Source: Sphingosinicella ginsenosidimutans
Lineage (GTDB): Bacteria > Pseudomonadota > Alphaproteobacteria > Sphingomonadales > Sphingomonadaceae
Direction: 5' to 3'
Assembly: GCF_007995055.1 (NCBI RefSeq)
Contig: NZ_VOQQ01000001.1
Coordinates: 1,240,001 to 1,304,000, forward strand
DNA: 64,000 nt
Both the position numbers and the translations under genes were made by a program. The notes below the pieces were generated by a model. That model was not told where the DNA came from. It saw only the letters and a program-made list of their open reading frames with translations, and searched no databases. How positions within the stretch are numbered: the stretch's first letter is position 1; each line of letters starts with the position of its first letter. Shown piece by piece: positions 42,345-52,194 of this stretch.

Positions 42345-43022
42345 TCAGGACAGGGGCGCGAAGCTGAGGATCAGGTTGCGGCCCTCGCGCGGCACGTCGA
42401 CATTGGCGTTGTTGAACGTCGCGCGGGCATGCGGCCCGAGCTCGGCCACCGGCGGCGCAATCGACCAGCTGTAGACGATCCGCCCAGCGGCATCCTTGAG
42501 CTGCGCGCGGATCTGCGGCACGCGCTGCGTCTCGCCGGTGCGATTGACGATCTCTCCCTGGACCTCGAGCAAGGTGTTGCCGCTGGCGAGCTGACTCGGC
42601 GTCGCCGTCCCCGAAATGCCGAGCGCATCGGCATCCTGGACCGGCAGCAGCCGCTCCGCGAAGACGGGAAGGCCGAAATAGCTGATCGCGAGTGCGGCGC
42701 CGGTGACGACAAGCGCGAAGGCGATCGCCGCGATCGTCCAGCGCCGGGCGGGATTGCGGCGCGGGCGCGGATTGAGGAACGAGCTTTCCCCCGACTCCTC
42801 GGCGCCCGGCGCGAAAGCGACGGGGGGAGGCGGGGCGGCCTCCTCGCCCGGCGCGGGCCCGCCGTCGTCCTCCGGTTCGGCGATGGCGGGCCGCGCCGGG
42901 GCAACGCCTTCCTGGAACCAGCTGTGCCGGCAGCCGGCGCAGCGGACCTTGCGTCCGGCCGGGCCGATCGCGCTGTCCGGGACGACATAGCGGGTCTGGC
43001 AGGACGGGCAGGAGAGGATCAT
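42345..43022 (-). CDS. MJ0042-type zinc-ribbon membrane protein
   Basis: A 225 aa protein. Residues 1-40 are a zinc ribbon with two CxxC pairs ([12 protein letters not shown] and [10 protein letters not shown]). A Pro/Ala/Glu-rich linker follows, then one membrane helix at about 97-119 ([20 protein letters not shown]). The extracytoplasmic C-terminal domain is related to DUF3426 ([18 protein letters not shown]). The family has no proven function. It is divergent from the ftsEX operon, as in other sphingomonads, and lies two bases before the phosphofructokinase gene. Confidence 0.85.
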   Translation of the reverse strand: MILSCPSCQTRYVVPDSAIGPAGRKVRCAGCRHSWFQEGVAPARPAIAEPEDDGGPAPGEEAAPPPPVAFAPGAEESGESSFLNPRPRRNPARRWTIAAIAFALVVTGAALAISYFGLPVFAERLLPVQDADALGISGTATPSQLASGNTLLEVQGEIVNRTGETQRVPQIRAQLKDAAGRIVYSWSIAPPVAELGPHARATFNNANVDVPREGRNLILSFAPLS

Positions 43023-43180
43023 CGGGTTGCCTTGCCTGTTCTTTCGCGACTCTAAGCATGTTGCGAGCGGTTCGCGCAAGAGTCGGCGGATTTCCGCGCC
43101 ATTCCGGACGGGCTTTACGCGCGCGCGGGGCGCGTGGCATTGCAGCGCGGGGGCAAGGTCAGCGAAGAGCGGGGAGCGTC

Positions 43181-43897
43181 TTGAACGCCAGCGGTCCGAT
43201 CGTCCAGTTCGAGAATGTCGGCCTGCGCTACGGGACCGGCGCCGAGACGCTGTCGGATCTCAGCTTCTCTCTCAAGCAGGGCGGGTTCTACTTCCTGACC
43301 GGCCCGTCCGGCGCCGGAAAGACGTCGCTGCTCAAGCTGCTCTATCTCGCGCTGCGCCCCAGCCGCGGGCTGATCCGTCTGTTCGGCGAGGATATCGTGA
43401 CGATGCCGCGCGGGCGGCTGCCGGGATTCCGCCGCCGGATCGGCGTCGTGTTCCAGGAATTCCGGCTCGTCCCGCACCTGTCGGCCTATGACAATGTGGC
43501 GCTGCCGCTGCGTGTGTCGGGCGTGGCGGAGGCCGATCTCCACCATCCGGTCAGCGAGATGCTCGCCTGGGTCGGCCTCGCCGACCGGGCCAGCGCGCGG
43601 CCGGCGACGCTGTCGGGCGGCGAGCAGCAGCGCGTCGCCATTGCACGCGCCGTGATCGGCCGGCCCGAGCTGCTCGTCGCCGACGAGCCGACCGGCAATG
43701 TCGACCCGGACATGGCGAAAAGGCTGCTGCACCTGTTCGATTCGCTCAACAAGCTCGGCACCACCGTCGTCGTCGCGACCCACGATCTTCACCTCCTCTC
43801 GCGGGTCCAGCGGGCCGAGATGCTCCGCCTCGATCGCGGGCAGCTTGCCGATCCGACCGGCGCGCTGCGCCACCCGCCGCAGAGGCCCGACGCGTGA
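43181..43897 (+). CDS. ftsE: cell division ATP-binding protein FtsE
   Basis: The ATPase of the FtsEX complex, which activates septal peptidoglycan hydrolases and the divisome. The 238 aa ABC protein has Walker [16 protein letters not shown]-loop [17 protein letters not shown], signature [14 protein letters not shown] and Walker [14 protein letters not shown] place the start at TTG 43181, preceded by GGGGAG; no ATG fits the conserved N-terminus. Its stop overlaps the ftsX start (GTGA). Confidence 0.92.
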   Translation: MNASGPIVQFENVGLRYGTGAETLSDLSFSLKQGGFYFLTGPSGAGKTSLLKLLYLALRPSRGLIRLFGEDIVTMPRGRLPGFRRRIGVVFQEFRLVPHLSAYDNVALPLRVSGVAEADLHHPVSEMLAWVGLADRASARPATLSGGEQQRVAIARAVIGRPELLVADEPTGNVDPDMAKRLLHLFDSLNKLGTTVVVATHDLHLLSRVQRAEMLRLDRGQLADPTGALRHPPQRPDA

Positions 43898-44790
43898 AGG
43901 CCGGGACGCGACGATTCGGCGCCGCCGAGCGCGGGCTGCTCCCCGAAGGCCGGATGGCCGGGCCGATGCCCTGGGTGATCGCGATCATGATGTTCCTGAC
44001 CGTGCTCGCCGCCGCGGCCGGGCTTGGCCTTGGCGGCGCGGCCGCGCGGCTCAAGGACCAGATCGGCGGCCGGATCACGATCCAGGTGGTCGAGCCCAAT
44101 CCGGCGACCCGCGCGGCGCAGGCGAACGCGGCGGCCCGCGCGGCGCACGCCATCCCCGGTGTCGGCCAGGTCAGGATCGTCCCCGAGGCCGAGGTTCATG
44201 CCCTGCTCGAACCCTGGATCGGCGCAGGGGGCCTGGAAAGCGACCTGCCGGTGCCGGCGCTGGTCGACGTCGATCTGCCGCCAGACGATACCGGCGCGCT
44301 GGCGCGGCTGCGGGCGGCGGTGACGGCGGCGGCGCCGGCGGCGCGGGTCGACGACGATGCCCAGTGGCTTGCGCCGCTGGCCCGGCTGATCGGCGCGCTC
44401 AAATGGCTCGCCGTCGGGCTCGTCGTCCTGATGGTCGGCGCGACCGCCGCGACCGTCGTCCTGGCGGCGCGCGCGGCGCTCGACACCCATCGCGGCACGA
44501 TCGAGATCCTCCACTTCATGGGGGCGACCGACGTGCAGGTGGCGCGGCTGTTCCAGCGGCGGATTGCGCTCGATGCGCTGTTCGGCGGGCTGATCGGGTT
44601 CATCCTCGCGGCGATCGTCCTGATCCTCCTCGGCCGGCAGGTGGCCGCGCTCGGCTCGGAACTGATCGGCTCGGCCGCCCTGCCGCCGGTCGCGTGGGGC
44701 GCGCTGGTGGTGCTGCCGGTCTTTGGCGTCCTGCTCGCGATGCTGGTGGCGAGAATCACGATTCTTCGGGCATTGGGACGATTGCTGTGA
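43894..44790 (+). CDS. ftsX: cell division protein FtsX
   Basis: The membrane partner of FtsE, 298 aa, with four predicted helices: one near residues 24-46, then three after about 170 (WLAVGLVVLMVGATAATVVLA, IGFILAAIVLILLGR, ALVVLPVFGVLLAMLVA). The periplasmic loop in between contacts amidase activators. GTG start overlapping ftsE, and its TGA overlaps the next GTG, so the five genes from ftsE to the GH84 gene are translationally chained. Confidence 0.9.
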   Translation: MKAGTRRFGAAERGLLPEGRMAGPMPWVIAIMMFLTVLAAAAGLGLGGAAARLKDQIGGRITIQVVEPNPATRAAQANAAARAAHAIPGVGQVRIVPEAEVHALLEPWIGAGGLESDLPVPALVDVDLPPDDTGALARLRAAVTAAAPAARVDDDAQWLAPLARLIGALKWLAVGLVVLMVGATAATVVLAARAALDTHRGTIEILHFMGATDVQVARLFQRRIALDALFGGLIGFILAAIVLILLGRQVAALGSELIGSAALPPVAWGALVVLPVFGVLLAMLVARITILRALGRLL

Positions 44791-45326
44791 TCCGCTGGCT
44801 CATCCGCCTCGCCGCCTTCGCGCTGCTCGCCTACGTGCTGGGCTATGCCGCCTTCGCCGTGTCGATCGCGCGGCCGGCGGGCGACCAGCATACGGACGCG
44901 ATCGTCGTCGTGACCGGCGGCACGGGCCGGCTCGAGCGCGGCTTCGCGACGCTCGATCGCGGCCTTGCGCCGAGAATGCTGATCTCGGGCGTCGACCGCG
45001 CCGTGCGCCAGGCCGATCTCGAACGCGTCTATCACGTCCGGCCCTCGCTGATGGATTGCTGCGTGACGCTGGGGCGCGACGCGTTCGATACGCGCTCCAA
45101 CGCCGACGAGGTCGCCCGATGGGTGACCCGCTACCATGTCCGATCGATCCGGCTGGTCACCAACGACCTGCACATGGCCCGCGCCCGCTATGAGATACGC
45201 AAGCGCTGCGGCGCGGGCCTCGCCATCCTCGCCGACGCCGTGCCGACCGATCCGAGCCTTGGCCAGATGTTCAGCGAATATAACAAATATCTGCTTGGCC
45301 GCGCGGCGGACCTGGTCGGCATCTGA
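44787..45326 (+). CDS. YdcF/ElyC family (DUF218) membrane protein
   Basis: A 179 aa protein with one N-terminal helix (about 6-26) and a DUF218 fold: DAIVVVTGGTGRLERGF, RSNADEVARWV, and SIRLVTNDLHMARARYE. Members ElyC and SanA influence envelope integrity and lipid carrier handling. GTG start overlapping the ftsX stop as GTGA, so co-translated with the division genes. An envelope role is inferred from family and position. Confidence 0.88.
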   Translation: MIRWLIRLAAFALLAYVLGYAAFAVSIARPAGDQHTDAIVVVTGGTGRLERGFATLDRGLAPRMLISGVDRAVRQADLERVYHVRPSLMDCCVTLGRDAFDTRSNADEVARWVTRYHVRSIRLVTNDLHMARARYEIRKRCGAGLAILADAVPTDPSLGQMFSEYNKYLLGRAADLVGI

Positions 45327-46018
45327 TGGCCGTGCTGCGTTCGGCGCTGTTCGCGCTCGTCTTCTATGGCTGGACCGCGATCGCGGTGTTCCTCGCTTAT
45401 CCGATCAGCCTGTTCGGCGAGCGCGCCGCGCGCGGCTGGGCGCACAGCTGGGCGCGCTATCACCGCTGGTGCTGCGCCAACATTCTCGGCATCCGCAGCC
45501 GGATCGAGGGGGCGCCGCCCAAAGGCGCCGTCCTCGTCGCGGCCAAGCATCAATCGATGTTCGAGACGATCGAGATCGTGCTGATGCTCGACGAGCCGGC
45601 GATGGTGCTGAAGCGCGAGCTTGCGCGGATTCCCTTCTGGGGCCGGATCGTCACCGCTTATGGCGCGATCCCGGTCGATCGCTCCGGGGGCGCAGCGGCG
45701 CTGAGGCAGATGATGCGCGCCGCCGAGGTGGCGATCGCCGAGGGCCGGCCGATCCTGATTTTCCCGGAAGGAACGCGGGTGCGGCCCGGCGAGACGCCGC
45801 CGCTCCAGCCCGGCTTCGCCGGCCTCTATCGCGCGCTCAAGCTGCCGGTCGCGGCGGTCGCGCTCGACAGCGGGCGGCTGTGGCCGCGGGGCAGGTTCGT
45901 GAAGCGTCCGGGAATCGTCACGATGCGCTTCGCCGAGCCGATTCCGCCGGGGCTCAAGCGCGGCGAGATCGAGGCGCGCGTCCATGAAGCGATCAATGCG
46001 CTGGAAGGCGGCGCGTGA
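45326..46018 (+). CDS. plsC: 1-acyl-sn-glycerol-3-phosphate acyltransferase (PlsC family)
   Basis: Makes phosphatidic acid from lysophosphatidic acid in the inner membrane. The 230 aa protein has an N-terminal helix (about 6-26), the catalytic NHxxxxD-type motif as KHQSMFET (Asn-to-Lys and Asp-to-Glu variants), YGAIPVDRSGG and FPEGTRVRPGE. The catalytic motif is H-x4-E, which some PlsC-like enzymes use. ATG shares one base with the ydcF stop (TGATG). Confidence 0.87.
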   Translation: MAVLRSALFALVFYGWTAIAVFLAYPISLFGERAARGWAHSWARYHRWCCANILGIRSRIEGAPPKGAVLVAAKHQSMFETIEIVLMLDEPAMVLKRELARIPFWGRIVTAYGAIPVDRSGGAAALRQMMRAAEVAIAEGRPILIFPEGTRVRPGETPPLQPGFAGLYRALKLPVAAVALDSGRLWPRGRFVKRPGIVTMRFAEPIPPGLKRGEIEARVHEAINALEGGA

Positions 46019-47079
46019 TCCCGGAGCTCGGCCTGATCGAGGGCTTTTTCGGCCTGCCCTGGACTTGGGCGGACCGGCGCGACGCGGTCGCCTTCCTCGC
46101 CCCGCACGGCTATCGATTCTACCTCTATGCGCCGAAGGCGGACGCCTTCCTGCGCCGCCGCTGGCAGGAGCCGTGGCCCGAGGCGGAGTTCGATCAACTC
46201 GCCAGCTTCGCGCGTCAGTGCCGCGCCGCCGGCGTTCGCTTCGGAATCGGGCTCAGCCCGTTCGAAATCCACCTCCACGAGGGCCGCGACTGGCAGGAGG
46301 GCCTCGCCCGCAAGATCGTCGAGATCAACGCGCTGAAGCCCGACGATCTCGCGATCCTTTTCGACGACATGAAGGGCGACGTTCCCGACCTGGCCGAACG
46401 CCAGGCGGCGATCGCCGGCTTCGCCGCCGAGCGGAGCGATGCCAGCCGCCTCCTGCTGTGCCCCTCTTATTATTCCGACGATCCGATCCTCGACGTCGCC
46501 TTCGGAGCGCGGCCGGACCATTATCTCGAAACGCTCGGCCGGCTGCTCGATCCGGCGATCGGCGTCATGTGGACCGGCGAGGAGGTCTGCGCGCGCCAGT
46601 TCACGACCGGCCACCTTGCGCGCGTTTCGGAGCAGCTGCGGCGCAAGCCCTTCCTGTGGGACAATTATCCGGTGAACGACGGCGCCAACATGTCGCGCCA
46701 CCTGCATCTTCGGGCCTTTACCGGGCGGCCGGCGGGGATCGGCTCCTTCATCGCCGCCCACGGGATCAACCTCGCCTCGCAGCCGGTGCTGAGCCGCATT
46801 CCCGCGCTGACGCTCGGGGAAAGCTATGCGGCGGGCGAGGCCTATGAATATGGCGGCGCCTTCGCGCGCGCCGCGCGGACGGTGCTTGGCGACGCGCTTG
46901 CGGAGCGAGTCCGCCGCGACCTGCTGACGCTGCAGGATCGGGGGCTCGACCGGCTCGGCGAGAGGATCGAGACGCTGAAGGCGCGCTACGCCGCCTATGA
47001 CCATCCGGGCGCGCGGGAAATCTGCGCCTGGCTCGACGGGCGGTGGCATGTCACCGACGCGCTCGTCCAGACGCAGTAA
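46015..47079 (+). CDS. GH84-like beta-N-acetylglucosaminidase (O-GlcNAcase type), cytosolic
   Basis: A 354 aa TIM-barrel protein matching the catalytic domain of GH84 enzymes such as protein O-GlcNAcase. IEGFFGLPWTW opens the barrel, YRFYLYAPKADAFLRRRW follows, and the paired catalytic aspartates lie in AILFDDMKGD (Asp117-Asp118). There is no signal peptide and no carbohydrate-binding or acetyltransferase-like domain. The GTG start overlaps the plsC stop. Substrate could be cytosolic N-acetylglucosamine conjugates such as recycled muropeptides; this is inferred. Confidence 0.83.
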   Translation: MIPELGLIEGFFGLPWTWADRRDAVAFLAPHGYRFYLYAPKADAFLRRRWQEPWPEAEFDQLASFARQCRAAGVRFGIGLSPFEIHLHEGRDWQEGLARKIVEINALKPDDLAILFDDMKGDVPDLAERQAAIAGFAAERSDASRLLLCPSYYSDDPILDVAFGARPDHYLETLGRLLDPAIGVMWTGEEVCARQFTTGHLARVSEQLRRKPFLWDNYPVNDGANMSRHLHLRAFTGRPAGIGSFIAAHGINLASQPVLSRIPALTLGESYAAGEAYEYGGAFARAARTVLGDALAERVRRDLLTLQDRGLDRLGERIETLKARYAAYDHPGAREICAWLDGRWHVTDALVQTQ

Positions 47080-49446
47080 TCAGGCCCGCAGGGTCGCCCC
47101 GAGCTTCGCGGCCGCGGCGACGATCCGATCCGAAATGGCCTTGAGCTCTTCATCCGTGAAGCTCTTCTCGGCCGGCTGGAGCGCGATTTCGACGGCGAGC
47201 GACTTCTGCCCCTCGGGCACGTTCTGGCCGGTGAAGACATCGAACAGCCGGGCATCGACGATCGCAGCCTTGTCGGCGCCGCGCACCGCGCGCAGCAGAT
47301 CGCCGGCGCGAGTATCGGCCGGGACCAGGAAGGCGAAGTCGCGCGTCACGCCCTGGAGCGCGGGCGGAGCATAGGCGCTGCGCATATGGCCGCTGGCCCG
47401 CCGCGCCGGGATCGCGTCCAGGAAAATCTCCGCCGCGACGGCATTGTCGAGATCGAACGCGCGGGCCAGCCGGGGATGGAGCGCGCCGAATTCGGCGAGC
47501 ACCGCCTTCGGGCCGAGCGCGAACCGCCCGGATCGGCCGGGGTGATAGACTCCCGCCGGCGCCTCTCCGAGGATCTGGAGGCTGTCGGGCGCGCCTGCCG
47601 CGGCGAGCAGCGCCTGCGCCTCGGCCTTCGCGTCGAAGGCGTCGAATGCACCGCCCCCGCCCCGCCAGTCGCGCGGCCGGGCACCGGCGAGCACCAGCCC
47701 GAGCGTCAGCCGCTCGCCATCGGCGCAATAGCGCCGCCCGATTTCGAACAGCCGCACGCTGGGGGCGCCGCGCGCGAGGTTGCGGCGGGCCGCGCCGAGC
47801 AGCCCGGGGAGGAGCGAGGGGCGCATCGCCTTCAGATCCTCGCTGATCGGATTGGCGAGCGACCAGGGCGCGCCGCCGAACAGCGCCGCCTCATCCTCGG
47901 CGATGAAGCTCCAGGTCACCGCCTCGTCCAGCCCGCGCGCCGCGGCGGCACGGCGGACCTTGCGCTCGATCTTCTGCATCGGCGTCGCGGTGGGGCGGGC
48001 GACGCCGGCGGCGCGCGGCAGCGGGGTCGAGGGAATCCGGTCGAGCCCTTCGATCCGGATCACCTCCTCGACGATGTCGGCGGCGCCGTCCACGTCGCGA
48101 CGCCATGACGGCACCGCGACCTGCCAGGGCGAATCGCGCGTGACCGTGAAGCCCAGCCGCTGGAGGATCTGTTGCTGCCGGTCCTCGGAGACGGCGACGC
48201 CGGCGAGCTTCTCGCAGCGCGCGGGATCATAGGCGATCGAGCGCGGCCGCAGCGGCGGCTCGCCCGCGCGAACGATCTGGGACGGCTCGCCGCCCGCAAG
48301 GTCGATCGCCATCTGCGTCGCGAGCGCGAGCCCGGCGTCGAGAAAGGCCGGATCGACGCCGCGCTCGAAACGGCTGCGCGCGTCGGAGGCGAGGCCGAGC
48401 TTCTGCCCCGTAAGCGCGATGCGCTCCGGTGTGAAATAGGCGCATTCGATGACGATGTCGGTCGTCGTCTCGCTCACCCCCGAATGCTCGCCGCCCATGA
48501 TGCCGCCGATGTCGTGGACCGCGGCATCGTCGGCGATGACGGTGATCGAGGGATCGAGCCGATAGCTCTTGCCGTTGAGCGCCAGCACCTCCTCGCCGTC
48601 GCGCGCGCGGCGGGCGACCAGCGCGCCGTCCAGCTTCGCGAGATCGTAAACGTGGAGCGGCCGGCCGTAGGACAGCATGATATAATTGGTCATGTCGACC
48701 AGGGCGCTGATCGGCCGCTGGCCGACGGCCTTCAGCCGGCGCTGCAGCCAGGCCGGCGAGGCGCCGTTGCCGACGCCGCGCACGACGCGCCCGTAAAAGG
48801 CGGGGCAACCCTCGGGATCGTCGGTGCGGATCTCGATCGGGCAGGGGAAGGTCCCGGCGATGTCGGGCACCGCGACCGGCTTCAGCGTGCCGAGGCCGGC
48901 GGCGGCCAGATCGCGGGCGATGCCGTGGACACCCATCGCGTCCTGCCGGTTCGGCGTCACCGACACGTCGATCACCGGATCGTCGAGGCCGGCCCAGGCG
49001 GCGTAATTCGCCCCGACCGGCGCGTCGGCGGGAAGCTCGATAATGCCGTCATGGTCGTCGCCGAGCTCCAGTTCGCGGACCGAGCACATCATGCCGCGGC
49101 TCTCGACGCCGCGGATCGCCGCCACCTTCAGCGTGATGTCGCTACCCGGCACATAAGCGCCTGGCGCGCCGAAGACGCCCTTCAGGCCCGCGCGGGCATT
49201 GGGCGCGCCGCACACCACCTGCACCGGCGCGCCGCTGCCGTCGTCGACGCTGAGCACCTGGAGCTTGTCCGCCTGCGGATGCGGCGCGGCGCTCAGCACC
49301 TCGGCGACGATGAAGGGCGCGAGGCGATCGGCCGGGTTCTCGACGCTCTCGACCTCAAGCCCGATGGCAGTGAGCCTGTCGACGATCGCCGCGAGATCGG
49401 CGTCGGTGTCGAGATGGTCGCGAAGCCAGGAGAGGGTGAACTTCAT
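47080..49446 (-). CDS. pheT: phenylalanyl-tRNA synthetase beta subunit
   Basis: The large subunit of the heterotetramer that charges tRNA-Phe, with editing. The 788 aa layout is standard: an N-terminal EMAP-like tRNA-binding domain (PHPQADKLQVLSVD), the B3/B4 editing region, B5, a catalytic-like core and a C-terminal anticodon-binding fold (FLVPADTRAGDLLRAV). The ATG at 49446 (MKFTLSWLRDHLDTDA) is the family start. An unusual 109-base gap separates it from pheS. Confidence 0.96.
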   Translation of the reverse strand: MKFTLSWLRDHLDTDADLAAIVDRLTAIGLEVESVENPADRLAPFIVAEVLSAAPHPQADKLQVLSVDDGSGAPVQVVCGAPNARAGLKGVFGAPGAYVPGSDITLKVAAIRGVESRGMMCSVRELELGDDHDGIIELPADAPVGANYAAWAGLDDPVIDVSVTPNRQDAMGVHGIARDLAAAGLGTLKPVAVPDIAGTFPCPIEIRTDDPEGCPAFYGRVVRGVGNGASPAWLQRRLKAVGQRPISALVDMTNYIMLSYGRPLHVYDLAKLDGALVARRARDGEEVLALNGKSYRLDPSITVIADDAAVHDIGGIMGGEHSGVSETTTDIVIECAYFTPERIALTGQKLGLASDARSRFERGVDPAFLDAGLALATQMAIDLAGGEPSQIVRAGEPPLRPRSIAYDPARCEKLAGVAVSEDRQQQILQRLGFTVTRDSPWQVAVPSWRRDVDGAADIVEEVIRIEGLDRIPSTPLPRAAGVARPTATPMQKIERKVRRAAAARGLDEAVTWSFIAEDEAALFGGAPWSLANPISEDLKAMRPSLLPGLLGAARRNLARGAPSVRLFEIGRRYCADGERLTLGLVLAGARPRDWRGGGGAFDAFDAKAEAQALLAAAGAPDSLQILGEAPAGVYHPGRSGRFALGPKAVLAEFGALHPRLARAFDLDNAVAAEIFLDAIPARRASGHMRSAYAPPALQGVTRDFAFLVPADTRAGDLLRAVRGADKAAIVDARLFDVFTGQNVPEGQKSLAVEIALQPAEKSFTDEELKAISDRIVAAAAKLGATLRA

Positions 49447-49550
49447 GCCGGACTCCGATCGCCGCGAGCGCAGTCGAGCGGCGCCCATGATGAATCCGTG
49501 CCGGCGCCCCTCGACCTTGCCCGGGACGAGCGATGCTGTGGGCTGAACCC
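49447..49550. repeat. possible degraded interspersed repeat between pheS and pheT
   Basis: This non-coding stretch carries two fragments of the short GC-rich interspersed elements common in sphingomonad genomes: CTCGACTGCGCTCG (minus strand) and TCGTCCCGGGCAAGGTCGAG (minus strand). CGCCGC and GCGGCG form a stem around 49460-49483. Pairing and copy number elsewhere cannot be tested within the window; the identification rests on remembered pattern. Confidence 0.35.
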
Positions 49551-49555
49551 GACGT

Positions 49556-50635
49556 TCATGCGCTGACGCCTCCGCTCAGTGTCGGCACGTCGAGCGCGCC
49601 GAAGCCGTAATGTTTCAGCCAGCGCACGTCGCCGTCGAAGAAGGCGCGCAGATCGTCCATGCCATATTTGAGCATCGCCAGCCGATCGATGCCGCAGCCG
49701 AAGGCGAAGCCCTGCCATTCGTCGGGATCGAGCCCGCAGGCTGCGATGACGCGCGGATGGACCATGCCGGAGCCCAGAAGCTCCATCCACCTCTCGCTGC
49801 CGCCGAGCACCCGCCGGCCATTCTGGATCGTGTAGCCCACATCCACCTCGGCCGAAGGCTCGGTGAACGGGAAATAGGAGGGGCGCAGGCGAAGGACGAT
49901 GTCGTCGCGCTCGAAATAGGCCTTGAGAAAGGTCTCGAGCGTCCATTTCAGATGGCCCATGTGGATGCCCCGATCGATGACGAGGCCTTCGACCTGGTGG
50001 AACATCGGCGTGTGCGTCGCGTCGCTGTCGGATCGATAGGTCCGCCCCGGCGCGATGATGCGGATCGGCGGCTCCTGCGACTGCATCGTGCGGATCTGCA
50101 CGGGGGAGGTGTGGGTGCGAAGCACCTTCGCCTCCTCGCCCTCGCCGGCGCGGAGGTAGAAGGTGTCGTGCATCGCGCGCGCCGGATGCGTTTCCGGCAT
50201 GTTGAGCGCGGTGAAATTGTGCCACTGGTCCTCGATCTCCGGCCCGGTCGCGACCGCGAAGCCGAGATCGGCGAAAATCTCGGCCAGCTCGTCCATCACC
50301 TGGCTCACCGGATGGACGGTGCCGCGCGCCCCGCTATCGACCGGCAGCGTCACGTCGATCGTCTCGCTCGCCAGCCGCCGTTCGAGCTCGGCATCGTCGA
50401 GCGCGGTCTTGCGCGCCGCGATCGCCGCGGTCACCGCCTCGCGAAGACCGTGGATGGCGGGGCCGCGAACCTGCCGCTCCTCCGGGCTCATGCCGCCCAG
50501 CGTCTTGAGCAGGGCGGTCACCGCGCCCTGCTTGCCGAGCGCCGCGACCCGCTCCGCCTCCAGCGCCGCCAGATCCCCGGCGCCCGCGATCCGGGCGAGC
50601 CAGTCGCGCGTCATCGTTTCGAGTTCTTCGTTCAT
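49556..50635 (-). CDS. pheS: phenylalanyl-tRNA synthetase alpha subunit
   Basis: The catalytic subunit of PheRS, 359 aa. An N-terminal coiled coil (1-90) precedes the class II core: [19 protein letters not shown], motif 2 [38 protein letters not shown] ([11 protein letters not shown] here) and motif 3 [18 protein letters not shown] looked for a Phe-rich leader peptide like E. coli pheM upstream and found none. Confidence 0.97.
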   Translation of the reverse strand: MNEELETMTRDWLARIAGAGDLAALEAERVAALGKQGAVTALLKTLGGMSPEERQVRGPAIHGLREAVTAAIAARKTALDDAELERRLASETIDVTLPVDSGARGTVHPVSQVMDELAEIFADLGFAVATGPEIEDQWHNFTALNMPETHPARAMHDTFYLRAGEGEEAKVLRTHTSPVQIRTMQSQEPPIRIIAPGRTYRSDSDATHTPMFHQVEGLVIDRGIHMGHLKWTLETFLKAYFERDDIVLRLRPSYFPFTEPSAEVDVGYTIQNGRRVLGGSERWMELLGSGMVHPRVIAACGLDPDEWQGFAFGCGIDRLAMLKYGMDDLRAFFDGDVRWLKHYGFGALDVPTLSGGVSA

Positions 50636-50707
50636 CGACGAGCGGCCCTAAAGGACTTTCGGCGCGGATTGAAGCCGTCTAGCGTCGGGGGGCTTGCGGA
50701 GGCCGAC

Positions 50708-51643
50708 GTGCAAGATTCTCCCTGGCCGTTGCTCACTGCGGCCGATCGACCGACCATCGTCACATTGCACTATTTCGCGCAGGTGATCGGCAAGGTGCCG
50801 ACGGCCGTCCTGCCGTGGCGCAATCATGGCTGGCACCTGACGTTGCACCTCACGCCGCGCGGGCTTTCGACCGAGCCGGTCCACGCCCCGTCGGGGCCGT
50901 TCACGCTGGCGCTCGACCTCGTCGATTGCGCGCTGGTGCTCGAGGATCGATCGGGGCGACGCGCACTGCCCTTCGAGTCGATGACGGTCGCCGATTTCCA
51001 TGCCGCCGCGATGACGATGCTCGCGAAGGCCGGCCATCGCGTTCGCATCCACCCCGCGCCCAATGAGGTCGATCCGGCCATCCCCTTCGCCGAGGACCGG
51101 GCGCCGCGCGCCTGCGAGCCCGATGTCGCCCGTCGCCTGCTCGGCGCGCTCGTCTCGGCCGATCGCGTGCTTCGGCTGTTCCGGTCATCCTTCCTCGGCA
51201 AGGTCAGCCCGGTCCATTTCTTCTGGGGCAGCTTCGACCTTGCCGTCACCCGCTTTTCGGGCCGGACCGCGCCGCGCCATCCCGGCGGGATCGTGAACCT
51301 GCCCGACGCAGTCACCCGCGAAGCCTATAGCCACGAGGTCTCAAGCGCCGGATTCTGGCCGGGCGGCGCCGGCGCGGAGGGCGGGCCGTTCTTCTATTCC
51401 TATGCTTATCCGACGCCCGAAGGCTTCGCCGAAGCCGGGGTGAGGCCCGAATCGGCACGCTTCGATGCCGCGCTCGGCGAGTTCGTGCTCGATTACGAGG
51501 CCGTACGCAGCGCGAGCGACCCCGACGCGGCGCTGCTCGCCTTTCTCGAATCGACCTATGAGGCGGCGGCCGATCTCGGCCGTTGGGATCGCGCGGCGCT
51601 CGAATGCCCGACGGGGCGGCCGGGCGTGCCGCGCGCCGTCTGA
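50708..51643 (+). CDS. DUF5996 family protein
   Basis: A 311 aa soluble protein with the DUF5996 hallmark opening (SPWPLLTAADRPTIVTLHYF, then QVIGKVPTAVLPWRNHGWH). The function of the family is unknown. Conserved late parts include GKVSPVHFFWGSFDLAVTRF and PFFYSYAYPTPEGF. The start is a GTG at 50708 with GGAGG six bases upstream; the frame continues far back inside pheS only as a shadow. It is divergent from pheS and interrupts what is otherwise a minus-strand translation gene block. Confidence 0.82.
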   Translation: MQDSPWPLLTAADRPTIVTLHYFAQVIGKVPTAVLPWRNHGWHLTLHLTPRGLSTEPVHAPSGPFTLALDLVDCALVLEDRSGRRALPFESMTVADFHAAAMTMLAKAGHRVRIHPAPNEVDPAIPFAEDRAPRACEPDVARRLLGALVSADRVLRLFRSSFLGKVSPVHFFWGSFDLAVTRFSGRTAPRHPGGIVNLPDAVTREAYSHEVSSAGFWPGGAGAEGGPFFYSYAYPTPEGFAEAGVRPESARFDAALGEFVLDYEAVRSASDPDAALLAFLESTYEAAADLGRWDRAALECPTGRPGVPRAV

Positions 51644-51651
51644 GCGCCGGC

Positions 51652-52194
51652 TCAGCGCGGCGCGAGCACCATCAGCATCTGGCGCCCTTCCATGCGCGGA
51701 TGCTGTTCGACCTTCGCGATTTCGGCGACGTCCGCCTGGACCCGCTGGAGCAGCTGCATGCCAAGCTCGCCATGCGCCAGCTCGCGTCCGCGGAAGCGCA
51801 GCGTCACCTTCACCTTGTCGCCCTCGCCGATGAAGTCGTTCACCTTCTTCATCTTCGTATCGTAATCGTGATCGTCGATGTTCGGACGCATCTTGATCTC
51901 CTTGATCTCCTGCGTCTTCTGGGTCTTGCGGGCGAGGTTCGCCTTCTTCTGCGCCTCGTACTTGAATTTCCCGACATCGAGGAACTTGGCGACGGGCGGG
52001 TCCGCGTTGGGCGAGACCTCGACGAGGTCGAGCCCGGCCTCAGCGGCCTGCTCGATCGCCTCGGCGGTCAGCATGACGCCGAGATTCTCGCCATTTTCGT
52101 CGATCACGCGAACGCGCGGCGAGCTGATGAATTCGTTGAAGCGGGGGCCGTTCATCGGCGGGGCGGCGAGGCGCCGGTTCATTGGCGGACGTAT
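51652..52194 (-). CDS. infC: translation initiation factor IF-3, probably ATA start
   Basis: IF-3 checks the start codon and prevents premature subunit joining. The 180 aa reading has the N-terminal domain ([21 protein letters not shown]), the linker [23 protein letters not shown] and the C-terminal domain ([16 protein letters not shown]). A strong AGGAG (52207-52203) is exactly eight bases before an ATA codon (52194); the first ATG (52182) is 20 bases away, too far. Rare starts are a known self-control device of infC (ATT in E. coli). With ATG the protein would be 176 aa. Confidence 0.93.
   Translation of the reverse strand: MRPPMNRRLAAPPMNGPRFNEFISSPRVRVIDENGENLGVMLTAEAIEQAAEAGLDLVEVSPNADPPVAKFLDVGKFKYEAQKKANLARKTQKTQEIKEIKMRPNIDDHDYDTKMKKVNDFIGEGDKVKVTLRFRGRELAHGELGMQLLQRVQADVAEIAKVEQHPRMEGRQMLMVLAPR

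Noticed and set aside
49443..50225. 260-codon frame overlapping pheS on the same strand
   Set aside because: It is a frame-shifted read of pheS that happens to run through the intergenic repeat; no family similarity.
50636..50707. Phe-rich leader peptide before pheS, like E. coli pheM
   Set aside because: The 72 bases between pheS and the DUF5996 gene contain no ATG-started frame with Phe codons and no terminator hairpin.
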